40,441 bases of DNA from Vulcanimicrobiota bacterium (GTDB lineage: Bacteria; Vulcanimicrobiota; JAJTBE01), in NCBI GenBank assembly GCA_021107945.1, contig JAIORV010000108.1, positions 1 through 40,441 on the forward strand. Direction: 5' to 3'. Below the pieces are notes generated by a model. The model searched no databases. It had not been told where the DNA came from and saw nothing but the letters and a program-made list of their open reading frames with translations. Positions 17,332-25,923 of this stretch are shown here, piece after piece. Made by a program: the position numbers and the translations under genes. How positions within the stretch are numbered: position 1 is the stretch's first letter; each line of letters begins with the position of its first letter.

Positions 17332-17482
17332 GGTAAATCCTCCCTGGGTTCCATTCGAGTTTGCTATTCTACCCGAAAAAAATCAAAGAATCCATTATCT
17401 CATTTATTAATACATCATAGACGGTTAAATCTCCTTTTCTGTCAAGCACCGCAAAGTTTTTTTATTAATGGAGAGGAAAAAT

Positions 17483-17869
17483 ATGGACAAAAACCGGGTT
17501 AGATATTATAATCTTAATATGAAAAAAGGATCATTCAAAAACAATCCCGGGATCAGGATAGTAATAGATAAATGCAGTGAGATTGCCGGCAAGTATTTTG
17601 ATTCATTCAAGATTATTCTCTATGGATCCAGGGCAAGAGGAGACTTCCTGGCGGAATCCGACTGGGACATAATTGTGTTATCTTCAAATCAACCTGATAA
17701 AAAGACACTTGATGAGTTTTACAATGATGTTTATTTCGAAGTTGAGCTTGATATGAATTCTGTGATTACAGCTTTCGTTTATAGTTACGAATACTGGAAT
17801 AAACCCCTGTTCCGGGCAACGCCTTTTCACAAGAGTGTTGAAAAAGAAGGTATAATATATGAGTATTAA
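17483..17869 (+). CDS. MNT-type nucleotidyltransferase (antitoxin-like)
   Basis: 128-residue minimal nucleotidyltransferase of the pol-beta fold. Core motif GSRARGDFLAESDWDIIVL, i.e. the GS..RG and DxD-like residues that hold metal and NTP. In HEPN/MNT pairs this protein neutralises the HEPN RNase, in studied cases by AMPylating it. Its 3' end overlaps the HEPN gene by 11 bases, the standard arrangement. An ATG at 17468 is possible, but GAGAGG is well placed before the ATG at 17483. Confidence 0.85.
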   Translation: MDKNRVRYYNLNMKKGSFKNNPGIRIVIDKCSEIAGKYFDSFKIILYGSRARGDFLAESDWDIIVLSSNQPDKKTLDEFYNDVYFEVELDMNSVITAFVYSYEYWNKPLFRATPFHKSVEKEGIIYEY

Positions 17870-18263
17870 TGTTAATGAGATAATCAATATAAGATTGGAA
17901 AAAGCGGAAGAAACGCTTAATGCAGCTATGGAATTGAGTAATAAAGGGCATACGACAAGTGTGATTAATAGAGTATATTATGCCTGTTTTTATGCTGTGA
18001 ATGCACTCATTCTAACCGGTGGTTATTCTTCGAGCAAACATTCCGGTGTGAGATCTCTGTTTAACCAACACTTTGTCAGAACAGGACTTGTTGATGGGAA
18101 ATGGGGAAGATTTTATTCAGATCTTTATACTAAAAGGCAAAAGGGGGATTATGAAGACCTTGTAAAATTTACCACAAGGGAAGAAGATGAAATACTGGAA
18201 AAAGCCAAAATTTTTATCGCTGAAATAAAGAAAATAACACTCAATCACATAGGAAAAATATGA
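17859..18263 (+). CDS. HEPN domain protein (toxin-like)
   Basis: 134-residue all-alpha HEPN protein (PF05168 type). Diagnostic features: NRVYYACFYAVNALIL, SKHSGVRSLFNQHFVRTG and LYTKRQKGDYEDLVKFT. Partner of the overlapping MNT gene. The strict RX4-6H RNase motif of HepT-like toxins is not seen; this subfamily often lacks it, so RNase activity is not assured. Possible roles are toxin-antitoxin stress control or phage defence. Confidence 0.85.
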   Translation: MSINVNEIINIRLEKAEETLNAAMELSNKGHTTSVINRVYYACFYAVNALILTGGYSSSKHSGVRSLFNQHFVRTGLVDGKWGRFYSDLYTKRQKGDYEDLVKFTTREEDEILEKAKIFIAEIKKITLNHIGKI

Positions 18264-18285
18264 TTGTGATATAAATAGGCATAAA

Positions 18286-18894
18286 ATGACCTCACCTGAT
18301 AAAAGAAATAATAAAACAGACAAATCGGCATCAGATAAAAAAGCCGGGAATCCTGCTCGGAAGAGTCCGGGAGGCTATGGAAATGAAGGAAGCAAAGGAA
18401 ACGAATTTGATCCTTCTCCCTGGGCGACGAGCGGATCCACAAAAATCAAGGAAGGTGAAAAAATCCTTCTTGAGATAACTCAGCATCCTTTTAAAAGGAA
18501 ATGGTATATCTCGGTTCTTGTTATTCTTCTCATCCTTATACTGAGCGCACTTTCATATACAATCATCCCCAACCCCCTCATGCCCGTCTTTGTCTTGATC
18601 TTTTTCATCGTCTCGATGACGTCGTTTTTCCTTCCCTCGCTATATACATTCACAGAGGAAAAAATTGTTATTAACAGAATTATATATTGCAAAGCCTACC
18701 CTTGGACACGGTTCAGATCGTATCGGACGGATAAGAACGGGGTTTACCTTAGCCCAATTTCCGATTCGGAACGGTTTGACAGGTTTCGCGGGATTTTTAT
18801 GGTTATGGACAAGGATTCCAGGAAAAAGGCATTACCTATTCTTGAGGAATATATAGGGGAAATCCCGGGTGAGAAAGAAAAGGTAAACCGTTAA
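18286..18894 (+). CDS. Two-helix membrane protein, bPH-like
   Basis: 202 residues. A hydrophilic N-terminal tail (about 1-50, Lys/Ser/Gly-rich), then ILLEITQHPFKRKWYISV leading into two adjacent membrane helices (about 74-93 and 97-117), then SLYTFTEEKIVINRIIYCKAYPWTRFRSYR. The order 'helix pair followed by YTFTEEKIVI' resembles the membrane-anchored bacterial PH (DUF304/YdbS-like) proteins, but the similarity is weak. It starts 22 bases after the HEPN stop with a poor SD (AGG), so it may be read in the same message. Function unknown. Confidence 0.6.
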   Translation: MTSPDKRNNKTDKSASDKKAGNPARKSPGGYGNEGSKGNEFDPSPWATSGSTKIKEGEKILLEITQHPFKRKWYISVLVILLILILSALSYTIIPNPLMPVFVLIFFIVSMTSFFLPSLYTFTEEKIVINRIIYCKAYPWTRFRSYRTDKNGVYLSPISDSERFDRFRGIFMVMDKDSRKKALPILEEYIGEIPGEKEKVNR

Positions 18895-18929
18895 AACGGT
18901 TAAGCACCAATGTCTGGGGAATCGTCCTG

Positions 18930-19080
18930 CCACCCGATTAAAATCGGGTGTTGTCTTAAAAAATGTCATTATAATTATCACTGTAGGTGAGGCAGTTAAC
19001 CCTGGTTTTCGTGGCAGGATGCCACTCCTGCGGGGATTTGTGGTAGAATGCACTTTTTCGTGGCAGGATGCCACTCCTAC
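18930..19080. repeat. Hairpin repeats including two tandem CGTGGCAGGATGCCACTCCT units
   Basis: Contains CACCCGATTAAAATCGGGTG (about 18932-18951) and two nearly identical 21-base units CGTGGCAGGATGCCACTCCT(G/A) at 19010-19030 and 19059-19080. The second unit ends directly before AAGGTGG, the SD of the next gene, so folding could affect its translation. The same hairpin type occurs inside the mobile elements at 7914, 29777 and 40183. Confidence 0.7.
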
Positions 19081-19096
19081 AAGGTGGAAATGCAAA

Positions 19097-19417
19097 ATGG
19101 AATATACTGAACTCAATAATAAGGAAATCGACGAATTCATCAGCAAGTTGGCCGTTGAAATAGTTGAACGAAGGCTGGCCGCGCCGGCAATAGTTTTGCT
19201 GGAATCCACGAAGCCTCTCTCTTTCGTGGGAAGTCAGACTCTTGTTTTTTTTGACCCCATAGTCAAGATGTTTGTTGCGGTCAAAGACTACGAGAAATAC
19301 ATCTCGCTTCTGGAGAATCGGGAGTATATTGAGAAGCTGATAGTGGCCGTCGAGGAATACGAGAACGAAACACTTCACAGTAAAAAGGGGAATAAAGATG
19401 CAAAAAGAGGAGATTAA
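19097..19417 (+). CDS. Small conserved-looking protein, first gene of the MutL-like operon
   Basis: 106 residues, soluble, mixed alpha/beta (ELNNKEIDEFISKLAVEIVERR, then LVFFDPIVKMFVAVKDYEKYI). I do not recognise the family. The frame is open upstream to 19019, but that part is hairpin repeat DNA; AAGGTGG lies 9 bases before the ATG at 19097. Its last 20 bases overlap the start of the MutL-like gene, so the two are translationally linked and probably work together. Confidence 0.65.
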   Translation: MEYTELNNKEIDEFISKLAVEIVERRLAAPAIVLLESTKPLSFVGSQTLVFFDPIVKMFVAVKDYEKYISLLENREYIEKLIVAVEEYENETLHSKKGNKDAKRGD

Positions 19418-21218
19418 ATCAATCCTTGCCACCGACTGTGGCAGTACAACAACAAAAGCAATATTGATTGAAAAGCGCGATAACGAGTACCGCCTTATTG
19501 TCCGTGGCGAAGCTCCCACAACGGTGGAAGCACCCGTTGAAGATGTAACCCGTGGAGTAATCAACGCCTCCACTGAGGTTCAGGAGCTTGCGGGCAGGCA
19601 AATCCTGACAGACGACGGCGAGCATATCCTGAAACCCATGAAAGACGGCAAGGGAGTTGACATTTACCTTTCCACTTCCTCTGCCGGCGGGGGACTCCAG
19701 ATGATGGTAGCGGGACTGGTAAAACAGATGACCGCTGAGTCCGCCCAGCGTGCCGCCCTTGGAGCGGGGGCTATTGTCATGGATGCCCTTGCTACAAATG
19801 ACGGGAGAAAGGATCATGAAAAAATCGCCAGGATCCGTACTCTTCGTCCCGATATGGTTCTCCTTGCAGGTGGAACGGATGGCGGAGACAAGAAAAAAGT
19901 CGTTTCGCTTGCAGAGATCATTGCGGCGGCGGATCCCAAGCCAAGACTGGGAGAAGATTACCAGCTTCCTATCATATATGCCGGCAATAAGGATGTGCGT
20001 GAGGAGATTAAGGAAATCCTGGACAAGAAAACGGCGCTTGATATAACCGATAACCTTCGCCCCACAATGGAGCGGGAAAACCTGATGCCTTCCCGTCAAA
20101 AAATCCAGAAGCTTTTCCTCGAGCATGTCATGTCGCAGGCGCCGGGATATCCCCGGTTGATGAGTATGGTTGACGAGGAGATCATGCCGACTCCCGCAGC
20201 GGTAGGAGTTATCATGCAGAGAATTGCGAAACAGGAAAGCATCCAGGTTGTGGGTGTGGATATCGGCGGGGCAACTACAGATGTGTTCTCCGTATTCCAG
20301 GGTATATTCAACAGGTCGGTGTCGGCAAACTACGGCATGAGTTATTCCATTTCGAATGTATTCGCGGACGCCGGGCTTGAAAGAATCCTTCGCTGGGTTC
20401 CCTTTACAATAGATGAGAAAAACCTTCGAAACAGCATCAAGAATAAGATGATCCGCCCCACGACAATTCCCCATCTTTTAGAGGCGCTTATTATAGAGCA
20501 AGCGGCGGCAAGAGAGGCGCTCACACTCTCGTTCGAGCAGCACAAATCCCTTGCCACCGGACTAAAGGGCGTACAAAGAGAACGCTCCATTGCTGATGCA
20601 TTCAGCCAGGTGGGAGGAGCGCAAAGCCTTGTTAATGTGATGACTCTTGATATGCTCATCGGCTCGGGCGGTGTATTGTCTCACGCTCCGAGAAGACAGC
20701 AATCGGCGATGATGCTCATGGACGCATTCCTGCCCGAGGGCGTTACGATACTGACAGTTGACTCCATCTTTATGATGCCTCAGCTTGGAGTGCTGTCCAA
20801 GGTTCACCCGGAAGCCGCCACACAGGTGTTTGAAAAAGACTGTATTATTTATCTCGGGACATGTATCGCCCCTGCAGGTACGGCAAAAGAAGGGCAGAAG
20901 GTGATTGAAGGAACGATTGAGATGCTCAACGGAAGTCATGTCGATTTCGAGGTAAACTTCGGAGAAATAAAGGTGATTCCCCTAGGTGTCGGAGAGAAAG
21001 CAAAAATGAAGGCGAAGCCGCACCGGGGAATGAACCTGGGAATGGGTAAAAACAAGGAAATTGAGGCCGATGTCCATGGCGGTGTCGTGGGTATTGTTAT
21101 AGACTGCCGCGGGAGACCTCTGGTAATCCCGGAAGATCGTCACAAGAGGGTTGAAAAACTGGTCGAATGGTACACGGCCATGGATCTATATCCTCTTAAA
21201 GAATTAAAAGTACAATAA
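19398..21218 (+). CDS. MutL-like ASKHA-fold ATPase (glutamate mutase L family)
   Basis: 606 residues. ASKHA ATPase motifs: phosphate-1 DCGSTTTKAILI (13-24), LLAGGTDGG (155-163), phosphate-2 GVDIGGATTDVFSV (286-299) and the adenosine loop LIGSGGVLSHAP (420-431). This is the MutL family (PF13941), named for a gene beside the B12-dependent glutamate mutase in clostridia and thought to be a reactivating chaperone. The protein is longer than the clostridial one, with an extra C-terminal domain (about 500-606). No glutamate mutase MutS/MutE gene or other B12 enzyme is nearby, so the partner enzyme is unknown. SD AAAGGGGA. The gene overlaps the small upstream gene and is 42 bases from the next. Confidence 0.85.
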   Translation: MQKEEIKSILATDCGSTTTKAILIEKRDNEYRLIVRGEAPTTVEAPVEDVTRGVINASTEVQELAGRQILTDDGEHILKPMKDGKGVDIYLSTSSAGGGLQMMVAGLVKQMTAESAQRAALGAGAIVMDALATNDGRKDHEKIARIRTLRPDMVLLAGGTDGGDKKKVVSLAEIIAAADPKPRLGEDYQLPIIYAGNKDVREEIKEILDKKTALDITDNLRPTMERENLMPSRQKIQKLFLEHVMSQAPGYPRLMSMVDEEIMPTPAAVGVIMQRIAKQESIQVVGVDIGGATTDVFSVFQGIFNRSVSANYGMSYSISNVFADAGLERILRWVPFTIDEKNLRNSIKNKMIRPTTIPHLLEALIIEQAAAREALTLSFEQHKSLATGLKGVQRERSIADAFSQVGGAQSLVNVMTLDMLIGSGGVLSHAPRRQQSAMMLMDAFLPEGVTILTVDSIFMMPQLGVLSKVHPEAATQVFEKDCIIYLGTCIAPAGTAKEGQKVIEGTIEMLNGSHVDFEVNFGEIKVIPLGVGEKAKMKAKPHRGMNLGMGKNKEIEADVHGGVVGIVIDCRGRPLVIPEDRHKRVEKLVEWYTAMDLYPLKELKVQ

Positions 21219-21260
21219 AATTTTGAAATCCAGACAGGAGCAATAAAAAGGAGGAAAACT

Positions 21261-22394
21261 ATGGCTCACGCATATACTCCCGGTTTGCTGGTAGTTGATC
21301 GAATGGTTTTGGAAGAAGAAAGAAGACTTCCCCTTAAAGGGCAGGTTCTTGTAAACCTTGGAGATAAGGTTAACAGTGGCGATATAGTGGCCAGGACGGA
21401 ATTGCCTGGAAATCCCGAGCTTGTTAATGTGGCAAACAAGTTGGGTGTCGAACCTGCCGAGGTTCCCGGGACCGTTAAAGCGGCCAAGAAAAAGGACGGA
21501 GATTTCGTAAAAAAAGACGAGCTTCTTGCCATATCAAAGAGCTTTTTTGGACTGTTTACAAACACCTGTAATTCACCGATTAACGGCACTGTCGAGCATA
21601 TATCCAATACAACGGGGAAGGTTCTTGTCCGTGCTCCGGCAATTCCGGTTGAAGTTAAAGCATATATAGATGGTGAAATCGTCAAAGTAATACCCGATGA
21701 AGGTGTGCTTGTAAAGTCATTCGGCACATTCATCCAGGGCATATTCGGAGTCGGAGGAGAGACCGTGGGTGAGATTTTTTCCCTGACCGATGATCCCACG
21801 GCGGTGATCGAGCCGTCCGACATCAAGGAAGAGCATAAGGACAAGGTTCTCGTGGGTGGCGCGCTTCTACCGTATGATACAATTCAGGCATGCATCAAGG
21901 TGGGAGTGAAAGGATTCATTACCGGGGGCTTCGATGATGCCGATTTGAAAAAATTTATCGGATTCGACCTGGGAGTCGCCATCACAGGCTCGGAAAACCT
22001 GGGATTAACCCTTATCGTAACCGAGGGATTCGGCAAAATCCGCATGGCTGACAAGACATTCAACCTCCTTAGAAAAAACGTGGGCAGAAAAGCTTCAATC
22101 AACGGAGCGACACAGATCAGGGCTGGAGTTATCAGACCTGAAGTTATTATCTCATTGCCCGAGACAGATGACCAGACCATCAGTGAAGAGAAAGAACATA
22201 CCGGCATGAAAATAGGTTCAATCATCCGTGTCATCCGTGAACCGCGGTTTGGCGAACTTGCAAAGGTCATTTCCCTGCCGGTTCAGTTACAACAGGTTCA
22301 ATCGGAGACAAAGGTGAGAGTTGTTGAAGTGCAAATGAGAGATGAAACCAAATGGACACTTCCAAGAGCAAATGTCGAGATTGTTGAGGAATAA
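21261..22394 (+). CDS. Conserved hypothetical protein paired with MutL-like ATPase
   Basis: 377 residues, no signal peptide. The N-terminal part (about 20-180) has repeated barrel-sandwich/lipoyl-like phrases: KGQVLVNLGDKVNSGDIVARTELPG, EVPGTVKAAKKKDGDFVKKDELL and NSPINGTVEHIS, a pattern seen in RnfC-type or biotinyl-like hybrid folds. A middle alpha/beta region (about 190-300; KVLVGGALLPYDTIQACIKVGVKGFITGGFDD) follows. The end (about 315-375, MKIGSIIRVIREPRFGELAKVISL) looks like a KOW/SH3-like barrel. SD AAAAGGAGG. As the last gene of the three-gene unit it likely acts with the ATPase. No enzymatic motif is recognised. Confidence 0.7.
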   Translation: MAHAYTPGLLVVDRMVLEEERRLPLKGQVLVNLGDKVNSGDIVARTELPGNPELVNVANKLGVEPAEVPGTVKAAKKKDGDFVKKDELLAISKSFFGLFTNTCNSPINGTVEHISNTTGKVLVRAPAIPVEVKAYIDGEIVKVIPDEGVLVKSFGTFIQGIFGVGGETVGEIFSLTDDPTAVIEPSDIKEEHKDKVLVGGALLPYDTIQACIKVGVKGFITGGFDDADLKKFIGFDLGVAITGSENLGLTLIVTEGFGKIRMADKTFNLLRKNVGRKASINGATQIRAGVIRPEVIISLPETDDQTISEEKEHTGMKIGSIIRVIREPRFGELAKVISLPVQLQQVQSETKVRVVEVQMRDETKWTLPRANVEIVEE

Positions 22395-22426
22395 GAAACG
22401 AAAGATGAATTGCGCAGTCCGAATCT

Positions 22427-22450
22427 GTAGGAGGGGTTTCCTAACCCCGA
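22427..22450. repeat. GTAGGAGGGGTTTCCTAACCCCGAT hairpin repeat
   Basis: Stem GGGGTT / AACCCC. The same unit recurs within the composite element at 23618-23958 (near 23711 and 23871). Confidence 0.65.
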
Positions 22451-22480
22451 TAAACGGATAATAGATAACGCAGATCAGAT

Positions 22481-22555
22481 TTGTTTATTCACTACAAAGA
22501 TTACAAAGGACACTGAACTTGTTTCAGTGTCCTTTACGTTTAATTGAATATTCCG
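22481..22555. mobile_element. MITE-like element 5
   Basis: 75 bp with TATTCA-type ends (left TTGTTTATTCACTAC; inverted right CGGAATATTCAATTA) but no flanking 8-bp duplication. The interior is the 9-bp array TACAAAGAT/TACAAAG and the strong hairpin at 22505-22535. Confidence 0.45.
22505..22535. terminator. 13-bp perfect hairpin between convergent genes
   Basis: AAAGGACACTGAA and TTCAGTGTCCTTT with a 5-base loop, between the MutL-like operon and uppP, which converge. There is no long T run, so termination is plausible but not certain; the same CACTG..CAGTG hairpin recurs at 36606-36628. Confidence 0.45.
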
Positions 22556-22576
22556 GGAAACAAATCCCGCCTCAAT

Positions 22577-23401
22577 TTAACCCACAAAGCCCATAAGCCC
22601 CAGGATTATAAGGAGAAGTCCTATTGCAAAGCGGTATATCGCAAACCCCAGGAAAGTCCCCTTTTTCAGGTAATCAAGCAGAAATTTGATGCAGAAGAAG
22701 CCGCTTACTGCAGCGGTTACAAGTCCCACAGCATATATGAGTATTGCTCCTCCGTCGGGATTATCCCCGATAATTTTTATCACTCCGTAAGCCGACACAC
22801 CGGCGATGAGGGGAATTGATACAAGAAAAGAAAACCGTGCTGAAACCTCCCTGGTGAAGCCCAGGAATAAAGCTGTCGTCATACATACACCCGAGCGCGA
22901 GACACCGGGGAATAATGCAAGTGCCTGCATCAGTCCCACGAATACTGCATCTTTCCATGTTAGTTGCTCCATGCTTTTCTCTTTTTTGCCGACTCTGTCC
23001 GATACAAGAAGAAGGATTCCGAACACTATGAGAAGCACGCTTATGAGATAGACATTTTTTAATTCCTCAAGTTTATCTTTAAATATAAACCCGAACAGTC
23101 CACCCGGTATTGTGCTTATAATGAGGAACCAGAAAAGGTTCACATTTTTATCCCCATAGAATTTCCCTTTCTTTGCGGATTTTATGAAACTTTTTACAAT
23201 CCCTGTGAGATCATTCCAAAAATAAATAACAAGGGCAATAAGTGTGCCCATGTGAAGGATAACATCGAAAACCTTGCCGGGATCCGGGAAATGAAACACC
23301 TCCCTGACAAGAATCAGGTGTCCTGATGAGGATATGGGTAAAAATTCGGTCAGTCCCTGGATAATCCCCAGGATGATGGTTTGAATGATGCTAAGTTTCA
23401 T
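22577..23401 (-). CDS. uppP: Undecaprenyl-diphosphatase UppP/BacA
   Basis: 274-residue polytopic membrane enzyme that dephosphorylates undecaprenyl pyrophosphate to recycle the lipid carrier of cell-wall synthesis; overexpression gives bacitracin resistance in other bacteria. Both family signatures are present: QGLTEFLPISSSGHLILV near the N-terminus (catalytic Glu and PISSSGH) and LFPGVSRSGVCMTTAL in the middle. About eight hydrophobic segments. SD AGGAGAAG before the ATG. Convergent with the MutL-like operon; separated from pilin operon B by repeats. Confidence 0.97.
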   Translation of the reverse strand: MKLSIIQTIILGIIQGLTEFLPISSSGHLILVREVFHFPDPGKVFDVILHMGTLIALVIYFWNDLTGIVKSFIKSAKKGKFYGDKNVNLFWFLIISTIPGGLFGFIFKDKLEELKNVYLISVLLIVFGILLLVSDRVGKKEKSMEQLTWKDAVFVGLMQALALFPGVSRSGVCMTTALFLGFTREVSARFSFLVSIPLIAGVSAYGVIKIIGDNPDGGAILIYAVGLVTAAVSGFFCIKFLLDYLKKGTFLGFAIYRFAIGLLLIILGLMGFVG

Positions 23402-23494
23402 TGCTTCTCCTGTTTTATAAAAAAAAATCTCGACAATTTCCGGGTTTACTTTTCAATTGCAGTCTTATATACTCCTTTTAATCCCGGATAATGC

Positions 23495-23610
23495 TTTTAA
23501 ATACAACGCAGAGATCGCAGAGGTCGTAGAAGTCGTAGAGAACTTATTGCAGAAGTTCTCCTCTTCTTCTTCTCTCCACGATCTCTGCGATCTCTACGGT
23601 TAATAGATAC
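23495..23610. mobile_element. MITE-like element 6 with inverted 9-bp arrays
   Basis: The right end (inverted) is GTATCTATTAACCGT; the left end is eroded (AAATACAACGCAGAG). Left arm ACGCAGAGATCGCAGAGGTC (23504 on) and right arm ATCTCTGCGATCTCTACGG (23581 on) are inverse copies with a 9-base period, allowing a long hairpin. No duplication is found. Confidence 0.5.
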
Positions 23611-23617
23611 TATTTTC

Positions 23618-23958
23618 ATCTGTATTCAGACCCATCCTGTAGGAGCAATACTCATAAATTAACGAATTTAACAAGTGTGTGATGCAGGTGTCAGCGTCGG
23701 GTTGTAATTGTAGGAGGGGTTTCCTAACCCCGATTTACGATGGTTTCCTGATTCCGATAACATCGTTCACCGTTGACCGCCGTTGTTCACCATGGTTTAA
23801 TATCGTTTAATATCGCCTTTAGGAAAAGGCTCCTACTCCTGACCTTAATTCAGTGGTATTACCTGTAGGAGGGGTTTCCCAACCCCGATTTCATGCCATT
23901 TACAGGCTGGTCGGGAGACCAGCCTCTACCCAAATAGTGGGGTGGTCTGAATAAATAC
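23618..23958. mobile_element. MITE-like element 7, composite with several hairpin modules
   Basis: Left end ATCTGTATTCAGACC, inverted right end GTATTTATTCAGACC. The flanking 8-mers CTATTTTC (23610-23617) and CTATTTTT (23959-23966) match 7/8; the second contains the stop codon of the next gene. The interior strings together GTAGGAGGGGTTTCCTAACCCCGAT twice, GCCTTTAGGAAAAGGCTCCTAC and GGCTGGTCGGGAGACCAGCC. With element 6 it fills the 23402-23958 gap, which has no gene. Confidence 0.75.
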
Positions 23959-24519
23959 CTATTTTTTAAATATCAAGTTGTCTTTATCTAATATGACCGG
24001 ATCACCAATAAATTTTTTCCTGGGACCATAAGGTGTTTGTGGAATATTTTTCAATTCCAATTTCATGCCCTGAAAAGGTCTTAACTTGCTTTTGGTCGGT
24101 TTTTTTGGCCAACTTTTTGGGACAGGCTTCTTTGCAACATCAAGTTTCCCCCGATATGCCTTATAATTCGATGTCTTCTTATGACTATTTTTCTTTTTCC
24201 GATTAATATTTTGCTGATTTCCCTCTACTTTCAGATACCTTTCAACTTCAATGTTGCTGTTTATTATTGAGGCAACAGATGCAGTTATCGCAATTACACA
24301 AATGAATATGACCACATAGGCCAGAAGCCGACTTTTTTTTACAATTGTCCAGAATGAAGGCGCGTGAACATAACCCAGCTTACTTTTATCTTCTTTTTCA
24401 TCTTCTGTAATCCGGGCTGATTTTAGTATTTCATATCTCTTGTTTGATAGCTCGGACTGACTTCTGATAAGCGTGTCTATCTCTTCATAAAATTCTTCGC
24501 TGTATCTTCTCCTGGGCAT
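23959..24519 (-). CDS. Single-pass membrane protein of pilin operon B
   Basis: 186 residues. A cytoplasmic basic/acidic N-terminal region with coiled-coil character (EEFYEEIDTLIRSQSELSNKRYEILK in two parts), one membrane helix (about 65-87), then a Lys/Pro-rich outer region ending in KDNLIFKK. No known family. A GTG at 24528 is also in frame; GGTGA is well placed before the ATG at 24519. It follows the PilX-like gene by about 18 bases and is last in operon B, so it may help anchor or assemble the pilus complex. Its stop codon lies in the target duplication of the element at 23618-23958. Confidence 0.6.
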   Translation of the reverse strand: MPRRRYSEEFYEEIDTLIRSQSELSNKRYEILKSARITEDEKEDKSKLGYVHAPSFWTIVKKSRLLAYVVIFICVIAITASVASIINSNIEVERYLKVEGNQQNINRKKKNSHKKTSNYKAYRGKLDVAKKPVPKSWPKKPTKSKLRPFQGMKLELKNIPQTPYGPRKKFIGDPVILDKDNLIFKK

Positions 24520-24537
24520 ATTGTTCACCGATTTTCT

Positions 24538-25893
24538 TCAATTAATATATAATGGAGCGACATTATCTCTCCAGGCTTTAATACGAATTCTTCCTGTTAC
24601 GGGTATATTGTCAGGAGGTCTTGAAAGAAAGCGAGGATCTAAAACAAAATTTTTCGAATAACCATGTTCCAGTTCGCCGGTCCAGGTATCGCATTTACCT
24701 ATGCCCCCTTGATTTTTTTGAAAAACTCCACCATAGAGGTATAAAACTCCCCGGGGTGCCCCTTCATAGAATCTGTTAACAGAGAAATTACCGTTCAAGG
24801 AGTATAACATTGCATTAATTTCAATATCCCTTATATCTTCCGGCTCGGTATAGAGCATGATATTTCCCTCTGCAACAATTGCAAGAACATCCAATGTCTT
24901 ATCGCTATAGACAAGGTTGTCAGTAATGTAAACTTCATCACTACACGCCAGTGTTACCTCTCCATTCACCGTTCCCGAAACTTGAACCGTTCCATTGATG
25001 TATAAAGTCACTTTATCTGTCGAGTATATCTGGGTGCCGCTTTCAGTAACCACTTCCACTCCCCCGGCGTCCAGGAATGTTACTGTTGCATTGCCGGCAA
25101 TAATATAAGTGGCGTTTGCTTCCTGTGAAGTCGTATTGGTGGACAGGTACTTTTCCGGTTGTCCCCCCGCGAAATAGAAATTATTGCTGCCTGTGGATGC
25201 TATTGGTTCGTCGTAACTATATCCAAAAACATAATGATAGAAGAGAGAAGGGTCATAAGTTACATATTCATCCTGCGTATATTTCCTTTTCTCACTATTA
25301 TAATAAGAATCATCCTTATTACTACTTGTAAGTGGTGAGTCGAATTCCGGTTTTCCCCAGAATCCGAAGTATTTATTGGTATGTATAGGTCCGTTATATG
25401 AGTCCGACGTTTCACTTCTCCCCCATAACCACATAGCAGAATCCGTAAACATTACATACTTCGTAAGTGCTTCGGATTCTATAATCGCCCTGACAGTTCT
25501 ATTGGAATTTCCTAATGACGCAGATGAAGTAACTTCCCATACCTTGTATGTATTATTGGAATTCCCTGCGGCGGGTGTAACTGTTATCGAGTAGCTTGCA
25601 GTCTGTCCGCCGAATGGCAGTGTACCGACATATGGGGATGTTGACGGCCAACTTGAATCCCTGGCCAACTCCGATAATGCCCGCGTCATACCGGCCCTTG
25701 CAACATAAAGAAGCTTGGTCGAATCATAATAATCGCGGGATATTTTTGATTGCGTCATTGAGATACCCGCCAATCCCATGGTGATTACGCTTAACATGGC
25801 AATACAAAGAAGTGTATATAGAAGTGCTGAACCTGATTTATTCAGAGCTTTAATTCTTTTTGTTGTACTCATTTTTACGCTCTCTTTATTCAT
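24538..25893 (-). CDS. PilX-like membrane protein (operon B)
   Basis: 451 residues. N-terminal helix GSALLYTLLCIAMLSVITMGLAG followed by SRDYYDSTKLLYVARAGMTRALSELA, the PilX-like arrangement of one membrane helix and a long helix. The outer part includes a segment (MFTDSAMWLWGR ... GPIHTNKYFGFWGKPEFDSPL) resembling DUF4900-type domains found in pilus-related proteins, then beta-rich sequence. No strong SD; the ATG at 25872 (MSTTKR) is an alternative start. Operon B order is pilV, pilW, pilX, membrane protein, parallel to operon A. Confidence 0.7.
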   Translation of the reverse strand: MNKESVKMSTTKRIKALNKSGSALLYTLLCIAMLSVITMGLAGISMTQSKISRDYYDSTKLLYVARAGMTRALSELARDSSWPSTSPYVGTLPFGGQTASYSITVTPAAGNSNNTYKVWEVTSSASLGNSNRTVRAIIESEALTKYVMFTDSAMWLWGRSETSDSYNGPIHTNKYFGFWGKPEFDSPLTSSNKDDSYYNSEKRKYTQDEYVTYDPSLFYHYVFGYSYDEPIASTGSNNFYFAGGQPEKYLSTNTTSQEANATYIIAGNATVTFLDAGGVEVVTESGTQIYSTDKVTLYINGTVQVSGTVNGEVTLACSDEVYITDNLVYSDKTLDVLAIVAEGNIMLYTEPEDIRDIEINAMLYSLNGNFSVNRFYEGAPRGVLYLYGGVFQKNQGGIGKCDTWTGELEHGYSKNFVLDPRFLSRPPDNIPVTGRIRIKAWRDNVAPLYIN

Positions 25894-25923
25894 TCCATAA
25901 TATAATATCAGAGAAAACCAAAT

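Noticed and set aside
19019-19096. Longer start for the 106-aa protein
   Set aside because: The extra 26 codons are the hairpin repeat; the SD matches the start at 19097.
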